Shown: one piece after another, positions 1 through 9,372 of the stretch
Position numbering within the stretch: the first letter of the stretch is position 1
How the letters are laid out: every line of letters starts with the position of its first letter
DNA from: an uncultured Clostridia bacterium
GTDB lineage: Bacteria > Bacillota > Clostridia > Oscillospirales > Ruminococcaceae
Reading direction: 5' to 3'
NCBI GenBank assembly: GCA_947627235.1
Contig: CANQVG010000001.1
Location: forward strand, 86,875 to 150,874
Length of the DNA stretch: 64,000 nt
Notes under the pieces: model-generated
The model's input: the letters and a program-made list of their open reading frames with translations, nothing else
Told to the model about the DNA's origin: nothing
Databases searched by the model: none
Made by a program: the position numbers and the translations under genes

Positions 1-810
1 ATTCTTGCACGCCCATATGACCCCGCCCTCGGAGCGAATTATCCTTGCGACGGCGTCGTCGATGAGTGTGTAGAAGTATTCGATGCCGGCTTCGTCAAAC
101 TTAGTCTTGTATTCGCTCTCAAAAATTTCCGCGAAGATGTCCTTGAAGCGGTGGTCGTAGGTTTTGGAGATAGTGTCTTTTGAGGCGAACCATATGCTCT
201 CGCGTTCGGAAAGCGCAAATTCAAAGCAGGAGCGCGCGAAGCTCGCAATCGAGCGGTCAAGGTTATGCACGCCCTGAACTATTCCCGCCGAGCCTGAAAA
301 ATTGTGGATAAGCGCGCGGGTTTCCTTTCCGTCTTTGTCGGTTACGACAATTTCAGCTTTCGCACCCTCCGGGATTCTAAGCTCGGTATTCTTGTAGATA
401 TCGCCGTAAGCGTGACGCGCGATAGTTATAGGCTTTGTCCAAGTCGGGATAAAAGGCGTTATGCCCTTTACTATTATCGGCTTGCGGAAGACCGTGCCGT
501 CGAGTATTGCCCTTATGGTTCCGTTTGGCGACTTCCACATCTGCTTAAGCTTATATTCGTCCATGCGTGCGGCGTTGGGGGTGATAGTGGCGCACTTGAC
601 CGCTACTCCGTATTTTTTAGTCGCTTCGGCGGAATCTGCGGTGACCTTGTCGTCGGTCTCGTTGCGCTTTTTGAGCCCGAGGTCGTAATATTCGGTTTTG
701 AGGTCGACATAAGGCTCAATGAGCTGTTCTTTTATCATCTTCCAGATGACTCTCGTCATCTCGTCGCCGTCCATTTCGACGAGCGGGGTCTTCATTGTGA
801 TTTTAGACAT
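1..810 (-). CDS. icd: NADP-dependent isocitrate dehydrogenase (3' end outside the window)
   Basis: Oxidative decarboxylation of isocitrate to 2-oxoglutarate, feeding glutamate synthesis. The frame is open from ATG at 810 to the window edge, giving the first 270 residues of an expected ~400. The N-terminus carries [16 protein letters not shown] sequence ([15 protein letters not shown]), the substrate-loop region [17 protein letters not shown] and RHAYGDIYK, all typical of the eukaryote-like homodimeric NADP-IDH (type II) rather than the E. coli type. An AAGGATG ribosome site lies just upstream of the ATG. It follows aconitase by 72 bp on the same strand, so the two probably form an acn-icd operon for the oxidative arm of an incomplete TCA cycle. 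The family call is firm; the C-terminus is not visible. Confidence 0.93.
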   Translation of the reverse strand, partial: MSKITMKTPLVEMDGDEMTRVIWKMIKEQLIEPYVDLKTEYYDLGLKKRNETDDKVTADSAEATKKYGVAVKCATITPNAARMDEYKLKQMWKSPNGTIRAILDGTVFRKPIIVKGITPFIPTWTKPITIARHAYGDIYKNTELRIPEGAKAEIVVTDKDGKETRALIHNFSGSAGIVQGVHNLDRSIASFARSCFEFALSERESIWFASKDTISKTYDHRFKDIFAEIFESEYKTKFDEAGIEYFYTLIDDAVARIIRSEGGVIWACKN

Positions 811-882
811 TTTGTTCATCCTTTCATAATCATCAGTTTAGTGCAAGATCGAGGGCGGTGCATACGCAAAACAGCGCCTTTT

Positions 883-2814
883 TCATTTGCCGAGCGCTTC
901 GCGGGTATAGTCCAAAAGCCCTCCTGCGAGCATTATCTCGCGGTCTCTTTCGGATATATCAAGGTCGAGCGTAATTTCCTTTCCGTTCACCTTGACGATA
1001 ATATCCCCGCCGTTTTTGACGGTTTCGCGGAGGTTATTAAATTCAACGGTATCTCCCTGCGCGATTTTATCATAGTCGTCGGGATTTTTAAAAGTCAGCG
1101 GAAGGATACCCGCGTTGATAAGATTTGCCTTGTGAATCCTCGCGAACGACTTCACGATGACTGCCTTTATTCCGAGATACAGAGGCGCGAGCGCCGCGTG
1201 TTCGCGGCTTGAGCCTTGACCGTAATTCTCGCCGCCGACTACTACGGAAGCACCGAGCTTTTTCGCTCTTTCGGGGAAAGTCTCGTCGCAGACGGTGAAG
1301 CAGTGCTTTGAAATCTCTGGGATATTCGAGCGCAGCGGGAGAATTTTTGCGCCGGCGGGCATAATGTGGTCGGTAGTGATGTTGTCGCCGACCTTGAGCG
1401 AACAGGGAACGCTCAAACTGTCATTAAGCGGCGAGGTTTCGGGATATCCCGCGATGTTCGGACCTCTTAAAATCTCCACCGAGTCCATTTCCGACTCGGG
1501 TGCGGGAGGCTCTATCATATTGTCGTTTACCACAAATTTTTCGGGAAGTTCAAATAGAGGCATATCGCCGAGGGTGCGAGGGTCGGTCATAACTCCCGTG
1601 AGAGCCGACGCCGCGGCAGTTTCGGGCGAAACAAGGTATACACCCGCGTCGCGGGTGCCGCTTCTGCCCTCAAAGTTGCGGTTGAAGGTGCGAAGTGAAA
1701 TACCTTTTGAATTTGGCGACTGGCCCATACCTATGCAGGGTCCGCAGGCGGATTCGAGAATCCTCGCGCCGGCGTCTATCATCTTGGTAAGAGCGCCGTT
1801 TTGTGAAATCATTGAAAGCACCTGCTTTGAGCCGGGGGCGATGGCGAGTGAGACCGACGGGTTTACCGTTTTGCCGTCGAGTATATATGCGACCTTCATC
1901 ATATCTACAAAGGATGAATTTGTGCAGGAGCCGATGCAGCACTGGTCTATCTTCATTCCGGCAAGCTCGCGGACGGGTTTGACGTTGTCGGGAGAGTGAG
2001 GACAGGCGGCAAGGGGTTCGAGCGCCGAAAGGTCGATTGTCAGTTCCTTGTCGTAAACGGCGTCGGGGTCGGCGGAAAGGGGGATATAAACGTCTTCTCT
2101 GCCCTGAGCTTTGAGAAATTCGAGAGTTCGCTCATCGCTCGGGAAGATAGAGGTAGTGGCGCCGAGTTCGGCGCCCATATTTGTTATCGTTGCTCTTTCG
2201 GGGACGGAAAGCGTTTTTACGCCCTCGCCGGTGTATTCGACTATGTACCCCACGCCGCCTTTTACGCTAAGTCTGCGCAGGACTTCAAGGATAACGTCTT
2301 TTGCCGAGACCCACTTGGAAAGCTTTCCTTTTAGTTCAACCTTGATTATCTTCGGGTATGTGATATAATAGGCGCCTCCGCCCATAGCGACGGCTACGTC
2401 GAGACCGCCCGCGCCTATGGCTATCATTCCGAGACCGCCGCCCGTAGGGGTATGGCTGTCCGAGCCGATGAGCGTTTTTCCGGGTGCTCCGAATCGCTCA
2501 AGATGTACCTGATGGCAGATGCCGTTTCCGGGACGGGAAAAGCTTATGCCGTGCTTTTTGGCGACAGAGCCGATAAAGCGGTGGTCGTCGGCGTTTTCAA
2601 AGCCCGACTGGAGAGTGTTGTGGTCGATGTAAGCGACGCTTTTCTCGGTCTTCACGCGAGGAACGCCCATTGCTACATATTCTATATACGCCATAGTGCC
2701 TGTAGCGTCCTGAGTGAGGGTTTGGTCCATACGGATTGCAATTTGCTCACCCTTTTTGAATTTACCTTCGACAAGGTGCGCTTTCAGTATTTTTTCGGCG
2801 AGTGTCAGTCCCAT
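883..2814 (-). CDS. acn: Aconitate hydratase, Aquifex type
   Basis: Citrate/isocitrate isomerase with a 4Fe-4S cluster. Length is 643 residues, typical of the shorter Aquifex-type aconitases and not of AcnA (~890). Visible motifs are the substrate region GSDSHTPTGGGLGM, cluster ligands in IGSCTNSS and in the ESACGPCIGMGQSP block, and the C-terminal swivel domain with GENYGQGSSREHAAL. The open frame extends upstream to 2862, but a GGAGG site with 8-nt spacing precedes the ATG at 2814, giving the N-terminus MGLTLAEKIL. It lies first in a minus-strand pair with isocitrate dehydrogenase; its promoter is in the divergent gap with tepA. Confidence 0.94.
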   Translation of the reverse strand: MGLTLAEKILKAHLVEGKFKKGEQIAIRMDQTLTQDATGTMAYIEYVAMGVPRVKTEKSVAYIDHNTLQSGFENADDHRFIGSVAKKHGISFSRPGNGICHQVHLERFGAPGKTLIGSDSHTPTGGGLGMIAIGAGGLDVAVAMGGGAYYITYPKIIKVELKGKLSKWVSAKDVILEVLRRLSVKGGVGYIVEYTGEGVKTLSVPERATITNMGAELGATTSIFPSDERTLEFLKAQGREDVYIPLSADPDAVYDKELTIDLSALEPLAACPHSPDNVKPVRELAGMKIDQCCIGSCTNSSFVDMMKVAYILDGKTVNPSVSLAIAPGSKQVLSMISQNGALTKMIDAGARILESACGPCIGMGQSPNSKGISLRTFNRNFEGRSGTRDAGVYLVSPETAAASALTGVMTDPRTLGDMPLFELPEKFVVNDNMIEPPAPESEMDSVEILRGPNIAGYPETSPLNDSLSVPCSLKVGDNITTDHIMPAGAKILPLRSNIPEISKHCFTVCDETFPERAKKLGASVVVGGENYGQGSSREHAALAPLYLGIKAVIVKSFARIHKANLINAGILPLTFKNPDDYDKIAQGDTVEFNNLRETVKNGGDIIVKVNGKEITLDLDISERDREIMLAGGLLDYTREALGK

Positions 2815-2864
2815 AGTTATAACCTCCATATCTGAGTTGTAAAATTTATTTTTTGATACCATAT

Positions 2865-2893
2865 ATAGTATTATATCAAAGGCTGAATGTCAA
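2865..2893 (-). promoter_or_regulatory. Candidate sigma-A promoter for acn-icd
   Basis: On the minus strand TTGACA (2893-2888) is followed after 17 nt by TACTAT (2870-2865). A perfect TATAAT overlaps at 2875-2870 but with only 12 nt spacing, so the TACTAT register fits better. Confidence 0.55.
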
Positions 2894-2985
2894 GTGTTAA
2901 ACCGCTAAAGACGGAACTATTCCGAAATCTTACAATAAAAATGAAATTTTTTGAATATTTTCCTGCAAAACTGTTACATTCGTTC

Positions 2986-3014
2986 TTGACGGCGGGGTTG
3001 ATTTGGGATATAAT
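2986..3014 (+). promoter_or_regulatory. Sigma-A promoter for the tepA-to-rpsA run
   Basis: TTGACG (2986-2991), 17-nt spacer, TATAAT (3009-3014). It is the only strong promoter I see before the terminator at 13946, suggesting an ~11 kb transcript. The 269-bp gap 2815-3083 otherwise holds only the divergent acn promoter. Confidence 0.85.
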
Positions 3015-3083
3015 ATAAAATGTTGTGAATATTCTTTTCCTGCGGTGAGAAACTAACCCCGATAGTTTTTTGAGGGGTGTATT

Positions 3084-3773
3084 ATGGATACTCAGGATTA
3101 TAATGAAACAGCAGGGGAAGTGACGGCGGAGCAGAGCGAGGAGTCGGAAAAGTACCGTGATGTTGCAATTCCGAACGCGAGGCATCTGATTCACTGTCTT
3201 TCGGTAATCGGTCAGATAGAGGGACACTATATTCTCCCTCCGCAGAACAAAACCACAAAATACGAGCATATAATGCCGGCTCTGGTTGCAATCGAGCAGG
3301 ACACGTCGATAGAGGGGCTTATTATTATAATAAACACTGTCGGCGGTGATGTCGAAGCAGGACTTGCCCTTGCCGAGCTTATATCCTCTATGAAGACTCC
3401 GACAGTCTCGATTGTGGTCGGCGGCGGACATTCGATAGGCGTTCCGCTTGCGGTAAGCGCAAGGCGCTCGTTTATCGTAAGGTCTGCGACTATGACCATC
3501 CATCCCGTTCGTCTCACGGGACTTGTTCTCGGTGTGCCGCAGACTCTTTCCTACTTTGAAAAGATGCAGGAACGCATTGTCAGGTTTGTGACTGACAACT
3601 CAAAAATCACTCCCGAGCGCTTTAAGGAGCTTATGCTTAAGACCGGCGAGCTTGTTATGGATGTAGGAAGCGTTCTGACAGGTGAAGACGCAGTCAGAGA
3701 GGGCATAATAGATTCCGTAGGCGGTCTTTCAGAGGCGATAGAGTGTCTTTACGGAATGATAGAGGGCAGATAG
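3084..3773 (+). CDS. tepA: ClpP-like serine protease, TepA family
   Basis: Member of the ClpP/crotonase-fold protease family known in Bacillus as TepA (YmfB). Length is 229 residues. The hydrophobic strand with [19 protein letters not shown] and the nucleophile elbow [15 protein letters not shown] (Ser in GGHSIG) match the family; the catalytic His is likely in MTIHPVR. There is no signal peptide, so it should act in the cytosol. The ATG is preceded by GAGGGG. It is followed without a gap by a ylzJ-like gene and, after uppP, by ftsK/spoIIIE, reproducing the Bacillus tepA-ylzJ-spoIIIE order apart from the inserted uppP. The substrate is unknown from sequence. Confidence 0.88.
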   Translation: MDTQDYNETAGEVTAEQSEESEKYRDVAIPNARHLIHCLSVIGQIEGHYILPPQNKTTKYEHIMPALVAIEQDTSIEGLIIIINTVGGDVEAGLALAELISSMKTPTVSIVVGGGHSIGVPLAVSARRSFIVRSATMTIHPVRLTGLVLGVPQTLSYFEKMQERIVRFVTDNSKITPERFKELMLKTGELVMDVGSVLTGEDAVREGIIDSVGGLSEAIECLYGMIEGR

Positions 3774-3968
3774 ATGCTTTATACGGTGATAAGCGAGTAC
3801 GATATATTCTTCAGCGGATGCGGTTCACGAAATTATCTCGAAGTAAAGGGCGGAAAGCTTGAATATATAGGCTCGGGGAAGAATAAAAGAATAGTAGGCT
3901 TGTTTTCCACAGACCCGGCGATGTATCTCAGAAAGGACTATCAGCCGGGAAAAAGAATAAAAATTTGA
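3774..3968 (+). CDS. YlzJ-like small protein
   Basis: A 64-residue protein beginning directly after the tepA stop. The opening MLYTVISEYDIFF and the Pro/Lys-rich end fit the YlzJ-like family, and the position between tepA and spoIIIE matches Bacillus ylzJ. The function is unknown. It has no membrane segment and a basic C-terminus. It is probably translationally coupled to tepA, because the AGAGGG site lies in the last tepA codons. Confidence 0.75.
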   Translation: MLYTVISEYDIFFSGCGSRNYLEVKGGKLEYIGSGKNKRIVGLFSTDPAMYLRKDYQPGKRIKI

Positions 3969-3984
3969 CAACGGGGGTATTTTT

Positions 3985-4851
3985 ATGACGGTTTTAGACG
4001 CTGTATTTCAGGCGGTGATTCAGGGGCTGACCGAGTTCCTGCCGGTCTCCTCATCTGGTCATCTCTCGCTCTATCAGCATTTTTCGGGCAACAGCGGCGA
4101 AGGCGCGCTGATGTTTTCGGCGCTCCTTCACCTCGGCACGCTCATAGCCGTAATAGCGGTATTCAGAAAGCGCATCGTTTCGCTGATAGCAGAATTTTTC
4201 GCGATGATAAAGGATATCTTTACCGGGCGTTTCTCTGTCAAAAATGCACCGCCCGAGCGCAGAGTAATCTTTATGTTCATAATCTCCACCGCGGTGCTGA
4301 TTCCGTTTTACATATTCAAGGGCTTCTTTGAGGGCTTTGCCGAGGATTCGAGCATCTTTGCCGAGGGCATCTGCTTCTTATATACCGCCGCCATACTCTT
4401 TATGGCGGACCTAACCACCAAGGGGAACAAAAAAATGACCGACCTTCGTACTCCTGACGCCGTGAGAATAGGCTTCTTCCAAGCAATAGCTCTGCTTCCG
4501 GGCGTGAGCCGTTCGGGTTCGACGATTTCTGCGGGTATTTTTTCGGGACTCAGGCGCGACGAAGCTGTAAGCTACAGCTTTATCCTCGGTATCCCCGCTA
4601 TTCTGGGCGGAGGTCTTTTAGAGCTTAAGGACGGCATCTCTCAGGGTGTGCCGATAGGTATTCTGCCCTGCATCATCGGGCTTATTGTTTCGGCGCTCGT
4701 AGGCTTCGGCGCAATCAAGCTTGTTCAGTGGCTTATGAACACCGACCGCTTCAAGTATTTCGGAATTTACACTGCCGTTCTGGGCGTTGTTGTTATAATT
4801 ATATCAATCGTGGAAGCAATTATGGGCAGTCCGATAGTTTTCGGAAAATAA
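3985..4851 (+). CDS. uppP: Undecaprenyl-diphosphatase (BacA/UppP)
   Basis: Membrane phosphatase that recycles undecaprenyl pyrophosphate for peptidoglycan and other envelope polymers; extra copies give bacitracin resistance in the family. Length 288 residues with about eight hydrophobic segments. Both signature motifs are present: QGLTEFLPVSSSGH near residue 13 and LPGVSRSGST near residue 170. A GGGGG site precedes the ATG. It sits between ylzJ and ftsK in the same transcript, an insertion relative to the Bacillus order. Confidence 0.96.
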   Translation: MTVLDAVFQAVIQGLTEFLPVSSSGHLSLYQHFSGNSGEGALMFSALLHLGTLIAVIAVFRKRIVSLIAEFFAMIKDIFTGRFSVKNAPPERRVIFMFIISTAVLIPFYIFKGFFEGFAEDSSIFAEGICFLYTAAILFMADLTTKGNKKMTDLRTPDAVRIGFFQAIALLPGVSRSGSTISAGIFSGLRRDEAVSYSFILGIPAILGGGLLELKDGISQGVPIGILPCIIGLIVSALVGFGAIKLVQWLMNTDRFKYFGIYTAVLGVVVIIISIVEAIMGSPIVFGK

Positions 4852-4872
4852 TGATTCGGAGGAAGTTAAAAA

Positions 4873-7350
4873 ATGCCTTCTAAAACCGCACGAACATCAA
4901 AAAAAGCTGCTTCGCAGAGGCGTAAGCCGGAACTGAGCGAGGCAGCGCGCTTGAGAAGAAACCGAATGTGCAGTTCCGTGATATTTATTCTCGGAGTTTT
5001 CATGCTTTTTCTCACATACATAAAAGGTCAGGCGGTATGGCTCTGGATGCACAATGTGCTCTGGGGTCTTATGGGCGTTTCGGCGGTGCTGTTTGCGCCG
5101 ATAATGCTCTATGTCGCCGTGATGCTGGCTATGGACCGCTCAAAAAGTGCCGTTATCACAAAGGTGATACAGGGCGGGGTGCTTATGCTTCTCATAAGCC
5201 CGTCGTTTGAAATCATCTACTGCCTTGTTAACCGGCTTCCGATATATGAGGGAGACAGCGTCCCGCAGATAATATCGTCGCTGTTTGAAAGCGGAAAGAA
5301 TATGCAGGGCGGCGGCGCGCTTTCTATTGTAATCGGCGGTACACTTCATGCCCTATGCGGAACCGCCGGAGCGCTGATAATAATAATTCTTCTCGTGATA
5401 CTCTTTGCTATGCTTCTTACAAACATAACCCTTGTAGACGTCTGGCGCTTCTTTGCCGGGCTGTTTGGCAAGGCGGGCGACGCTATCCGTCAGAACGGAG
5501 AGGAACGCGACCTGATTGAGGCTCAGAAAGCCGAGGAAGCTCAGAGGGCTGAGGAAAAGAGCAGAAAAGAAAAGCGCATAGATATTGCCAAGTTTATCCC
5601 GGATAAGGACGAACCGGTCGGGGAGATTTCAGCCAATCCCGTTGTTCCCGAAAAAGCGGAGCAGCCTGTTTTTCGCGATATTGAGCCTTTAAAGCCAAAG
5701 GACAAAAAGAAAGATAAGAGAAAAGACAACAGTTCTACGGATTCCGACGCCGCAGCCGCTGCTGCCGCAGAAATTACGAATCCCATATATGTAAACGAAG
5801 ACGGTCAGACCTCTCTTATAGAGAACGACGACGCGGTAAAATCTTCATATGATATTCCTCCGATTGACCTGCTTAATCCTCCGAGAAATACCGTTTCCGC
5901 CGAGGATACCCGCCTTGAGATTCAGCAAAATTCCGAGACTCTGGTTGAAACCCTCAAGAGCTTCGGCGTAACTACACGGCTTATAGACACCCACCGCGGG
6001 CCGTCGGTCACTCGCTACGAGCTTCAGCCCGCCGCCGGCGTAAAGGTTTCGAGGATAACCAGCCTTGCCGATGATATAGCGCTCAATCTTGCTGCCGACG
6101 GTGTGAGAATCGAGGCCCCGATTCCGGGAAAAGCCGCTGTCGGAATAGAGCTTGCCAATAAGGTCAGGGAAACTGTTTACATCCGCGATTTGATCGACTC
6201 GGATGAGTTTAGAGCGCAAAAATCAAAGCTCGGATTCCCTGTCGGAAAAAATATAGAGGGCAATATTATCACCGGAGATATCGCCAAGATGCCGCACCTT
6301 CTGATTGCGGGAACCACAGGCTCGGGCAAATCTGTTTTCACCAACTCAATTATTATGAGTATACTCTATAACGCCTCTCCCGATGAGGTAAAGCTTATAC
6401 TCGTTGACCCGAAACAGGTAGAGTTTCCGGTATACAACGGCATACCGCATCTTTTGATTCCAGTCGTTACCGAAGCGAGAAAGGCTGCGGGTGCGCTCGG
6501 TTGGGCTGTCACCGAGATGATGAAGCGCTATAAACTGTTCTCCGACAACGGTGTTCGCGACCTCGGCGACTATAACGATTTCGTCAAGGATAAAGAGGGT
6601 ATGAGCCCTCTGCCTAAGATTGTTATAATCGTGGACGAGCTTGCCGACCTTATGATGGCGGCGCCGAAAGAGGTCGAGGAATCTATCTGCCGCATAGCAC
6701 AGCTCGCGAGAGCGGCAGGTATGCATCTTGTAATCGCTACTCAGAGTCCGCGAGTAGATATTGTCACCGGTCTTATCAAAGCAAATATTCCGAGCCGCGT
6801 CGCTCTTAAAGTCTCAAATCAGGTTGATTCGAGGGTAATACTTGACGAGGGAGGAGCGGAAAAGCTTCTCGGAAACGGCGACCTGCTATATAAGCCTGTA
6901 GGAGTAGGCAAGCCGGTCAGGATTCAGGGAAGCTTCGTTGCTACCGAGGAAATTCGCAGAGTGGTGGACTTTCTTAAAGCTCAGACCGCTTCTCAGTATG
7001 ACGACGAAGTCGCTACAGAGATCGAAAAGCATATACCCGTCCCCAAGGGAGAAAAACCCGCTCAGGCGGACGACGCTTCGCAGGACAACGGTCAGGGCGA
7101 TATGATAGAGAGAGCCATTGAGTGCATAGTCCGTGAGGGAACGGCTTCGACTACCTTTTTGCAGCGAAGACTCAAGCTTGGTTACGCGAGAGCCGCGAGA
7201 ATTATGGACGAGCTTGAACAGATGGGAATAGTCGGCCCCGCCGACGGCGCAAAGCCGCGTGAGATCAAGATGACCAAGGAGCAGTGGCTCGAGAGAAAGA
7301 CGTCGATGGGCGGCAGCGTTCCCGTTGATATGACCGTTCCGGATGAGTGA
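4873..7350 (+). CDS. FtsK/SpoIIIE family DNA translocase
   Basis: Membrane-anchored, ATP-driven double-stranded DNA pump that clears chromosome arms through the division or sporulation septum. 825 residues: four N-terminal membrane helices (about 30-195), a charged Lys/Glu/Ala linker (about 210-330), the alpha/beta motor with Walker A GTTGSGKS near residue 480 and Walker B IIVDELADLMM, and a C-terminal winged-helix gamma domain (about 750-810) that reads polar sequences. Four helices plus the position after tepA-ylzJ favour SpoIIIE over the soluble SftA. A GGAGGAAG site lies upstream. The next gene overlaps its last 8 nt. Confidence 0.95.
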   Translation: MPSKTARTSKKAASQRRKPELSEAARLRRNRMCSSVIFILGVFMLFLTYIKGQAVWLWMHNVLWGLMGVSAVLFAPIMLYVAVMLAMDRSKSAVITKVIQGGVLMLLISPSFEIIYCLVNRLPIYEGDSVPQIISSLFESGKNMQGGGALSIVIGGTLHALCGTAGALIIIILLVILFAMLLTNITLVDVWRFFAGLFGKAGDAIRQNGEERDLIEAQKAEEAQRAEEKSRKEKRIDIAKFIPDKDEPVGEISANPVVPEKAEQPVFRDIEPLKPKDKKKDKRKDNSSTDSDAAAAAAAEITNPIYVNEDGQTSLIENDDAVKSSYDIPPIDLLNPPRNTVSAEDTRLEIQQNSETLVETLKSFGVTTRLIDTHRGPSVTRYELQPAAGVKVSRITSLADDIALNLAADGVRIEAPIPGKAAVGIELANKVRETVYIRDLIDSDEFRAQKSKLGFPVGKNIEGNIITGDIAKMPHLLIAGTTGSGKSVFTNSIIMSILYNASPDEVKLILVDPKQVEFPVYNGIPHLLIPVVTEARKAAGALGWAVTEMMKRYKLFSDNGVRDLGDYNDFVKDKEGMSPLPKIVIIVDELADLMMAAPKEVEESICRIAQLARAAGMHLVIATQSPRVDIVTGLIKANIPSRVALKVSNQVDSRVILDEGGAEKLLGNGDLLYKPVGVGKPVRIQGSFVATEEIRRVVDFLKAQTASQYDDEVATEIEKHIPVPKGEKPAQADDASQDNGQGDMIERAIECIVREGTASTTFLQRRLKLGYARAARIMDELEQMGIVGPADGAKPREIKMTKEQWLERKTSMGGSVPVDMTVPDE

Positions 7351-8278
7351 TATGACTGCAAAACGTTCAAACAGAGGCGTCTCATTTGGTAAGGGCAAAA
7401 AGCTTTACACAGCCATAATTGCTGTAATACTTGCAGTTGCGGTTCTGTTGTTTTTGTATGATGAAGGGTTTTTTACAAAATCCGGCAAAACCGTTATACC
7501 TGACGGCAGCGCACAGGTGCATTTTATCGACGTAGGTCAGGGAGACTGTGAGCTTATAATCGCCGACGACGGAAGCACGTTGCTTATCGACTGCGGCGAA
7601 GCCGAATACAGCGCGTCTGTTCTAAGATACCTCGACAGCTTAGGCATTACAAGACTTGATTACCTTTTTGCTACGCATCCTCACTCCGACCATATGGGCG
7701 GAATGGCAGACATAGTTTCATCAGACATTGAAATCGGCACTATAATAATGCCGCGCGTAGAAGATGAATATATCCCCATAACTTCGGTATATGAGCGTCT
7801 TCTTGACGCCATTGCCGATAAAGGCTACACGATTCACGCTGCAAGAACCGAGAATATTCCGTTAGGGTCGGGAGAATTGCAGTTTATCAAGGCAGATTAT
7901 TCCGGAAGCAACCTCAATAACTATTCCGCCGTTGTGAGATTTGTGTTTGGGGAAAGCAGTTTTATCTTTTCGGGCGATGCCGAGTCGGAAATCGAGAAAC
8001 AGATATTATCTGACGGATACGACCTTAAAGCCGACGTATATAAGGCGGGGCATCACGGCAGCTCTACTTCGTCCTGTGCGGAGTGGTTAGCGGCAATTGA
8101 CCCCGATTACTGCGTTATTGAATGTGGCGCCGATAATATTTACGGGCATCCTCATCAAGAGACGCTTGAGCTGCTTTACGGCTATACCGACGTTATTCTG
8201 AGAACCGATGTAAACGGCACGGTAGTATTTACAACCGACGGAAAAGAAATATCATATGAATGTTCAAGGCAGGGATGA
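7343..8278 (+). CDS. Membrane-anchored metallo-beta-lactamase-fold hydrolase, ComEC C-terminal-like
   Basis: 311 residues: basic N-terminus, one membrane helix (about 21-41), then an MBL domain resembling the C-terminal part of ComEC and stand-alone ComEC/Rec2-like hydrolases. Metal-binding motif THPHSDHMGG is near residue 112, with FIDVGQGDCELI at the start of the domain and later ligands in FSGDAE, GHHGSS and GHPH. The domain lies outside the membrane or in the cell wall space if the helix is a signal anchor. The substrate may be a nucleic acid or phosphodiester by family analogy; this is inference. It overlaps ftsK by 8 nt and is coupled to a DUF3006 gene, a pairing often seen for these hydrolases. 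Confidence 0.85.
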   Translation: MSDMTAKRSNRGVSFGKGKKLYTAIIAVILAVAVLLFLYDEGFFTKSGKTVIPDGSAQVHFIDVGQGDCELIIADDGSTLLIDCGEAEYSASVLRYLDSLGITRLDYLFATHPHSDHMGGMADIVSSDIEIGTIIMPRVEDEYIPITSVYERLLDAIADKGYTIHAARTENIPLGSGELQFIKADYSGSNLNNYSAVVRFVFGESSFIFSGDAESEIEKQILSDGYDLKADVYKAGHHGSSTSSCAEWLAAIDPDYCVIECGADNIYGHPHQETLELLYGYTDVILRTDVNGTVVFTTDGKEISYECSRQG

Positions 8279-8280
8279 AT

Positions 8281-8496
8281 ATGAGACTGATAATCGACAG
8301 ATTTGAGAGCGACACTGCGGTATGCGAAACCGAAGATCTCAGTCATATATACATACAGCGCGGACTTCTTCCCGAAGGAGCGCGTGAGGGCGACGTCATA
8401 GAACAGGTGAACGGGCAGTATAAGAAAGACATCAAGACAACCGATGAACGCCGCAGTCGGATTAGCGAAAAGCTAAAACATCTTATCGAGGAGTAA
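8281..8496 (+). CDS. DUF3006 domain protein
   Basis: 71 residues from the ATG at 8281, which has an AGGG site in the end of the preceding gene; an in-frame ATG two codons upstream is possible. The start MRLIIDRFESDTAVCE and the pattern LLPEGAREGDVI are typical of DUF3006, a small beta-barrel-like domain of unknown role encoded beside ComEC-like MBL hydrolases. The C-terminal third is basic and helical. Confidence 0.8.
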   Translation: MRLIIDRFESDTAVCETEDLSHIYIQRGLLPEGAREGDVIEQVNGQYKKDIKTTDERRSRISEKLKHLIEE

Positions 8497-8502
8497 AAAG
8501 CT

Positions 8503-9372
8503 ATGAACGGGAATTTGTTTGCTACTCTAAGCTCGCGTATACCCGAGTTTTCCAAGGGACACCGAAGAATCGCCGACTATATCCTTGCCCACTACGACAA
8601 GGCGGCTTTTATGACCGCTTCAAAGCTCGGAGAGAGCGTAGGAGTCAGCGAGTCTACTGTTGTTAGATTCGCTTCCGAACTCGGATTTGAAGGATATCCC
8701 GAGCTTCAGAAAGCGCTTCAGGAGGAGATGCGCACGCGTCTGACAGCCGTTCAGAGGATTGAAGTCAGTTTTGACCGCTTCGGCAGGGATGAAGTATTCA
8801 GGAGCGTTCTTCTTCACGATATGGACCGCATACGCTGCACGCTTGAAGAGACCAACCCTTCGGATTTCAGCGCTGCGGTTGAAAACATCGTTACGGCTAA
8901 CCATATTTATGTTATGGGTATAAGAAGTTCGGCATCACTCGCGTCTTTTCTGGGCTATTACTTCAAACTTATGCTGCCGAATGTCACTGTTATCCAGACA
9001 GGCAGCAGAAGCGAGCTTTACGAGCAGCTTATGCATATGACCGACAAGGATGTTTTAATCGGTATATCATTTCCAAGGTATTCCCGTCAGACGGTTCACG
9101 CGATAAATTACTCCCATGACGTAGGTGCGAAATCCATAGCAATAACCGACAGTATTGATTCTCCGATAGCTGCAAAGGCGAGTATGGCTCTTTTGGCAAA
9201 GAGCGATATGGTTTCGTTCGTTGACTCTTTGGTTGCCCCGCTGAGCCTTATAAACGCGCTTATTGTGGCAGTTTCGATTCAGAATAAGGAGCTTGTTTCA
9301 AAAAACTTCGCGATGCTTGACAGAATCTGGGAAGAATATGAGGTCTACGAAAAGAACGGCGGAGAAAAGTGA
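8503..9372 (+). CDS. RpiR-family transcriptional regulator with SIS domain
   Basis: 289 residues. The N-terminal helix-turn-helix (about 1-80, with TASKLGESVGVSESTVVRF) and the C-terminal SIS phosphosugar-binding domain (about 125-260, YVMGIRSSAS, then LIGISFPRYSR) define the RpiR/MurR type. Such proteins sense sugar phosphates and control sugar catabolism or cell-wall recycling; no sugar genes adjoin here, so the regulon is not clear. An AGGAG site lies 8 nt before the ATG. The stop overlaps the GTG start of the next gene. Confidence 0.9.
   Translation: MNGNLFATLSSRIPEFSKGHRRIADYILAHYDKAAFMTASKLGESVGVSESTVVRFASELGFEGYPELQKALQEEMRTRLTAVQRIEVSFDRFGRDEVFRSVLLHDMDRIRCTLEETNPSDFSAAVENIVTANHIYVMGIRSSASLASFLGYYFKLMLPNVTVIQTGSRSELYEQLMHMTDKDVLIGISFPRYSRQTVHAINYSHDVGAKSIAITDSIDSPIAAKASMALLAKSDMVSFVDSLVAPLSLINALIVAVSIQNKELVSKNFAMLDRIWEEYEVYEKNGGEK

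Noticed and set aside
304..1212. 302-residue plus-strand open frame
   Set aside because: It lies antisense to icd and the aconitase end, has no ribosome site and no recognisable domain; a shadow of GC-biased codons.
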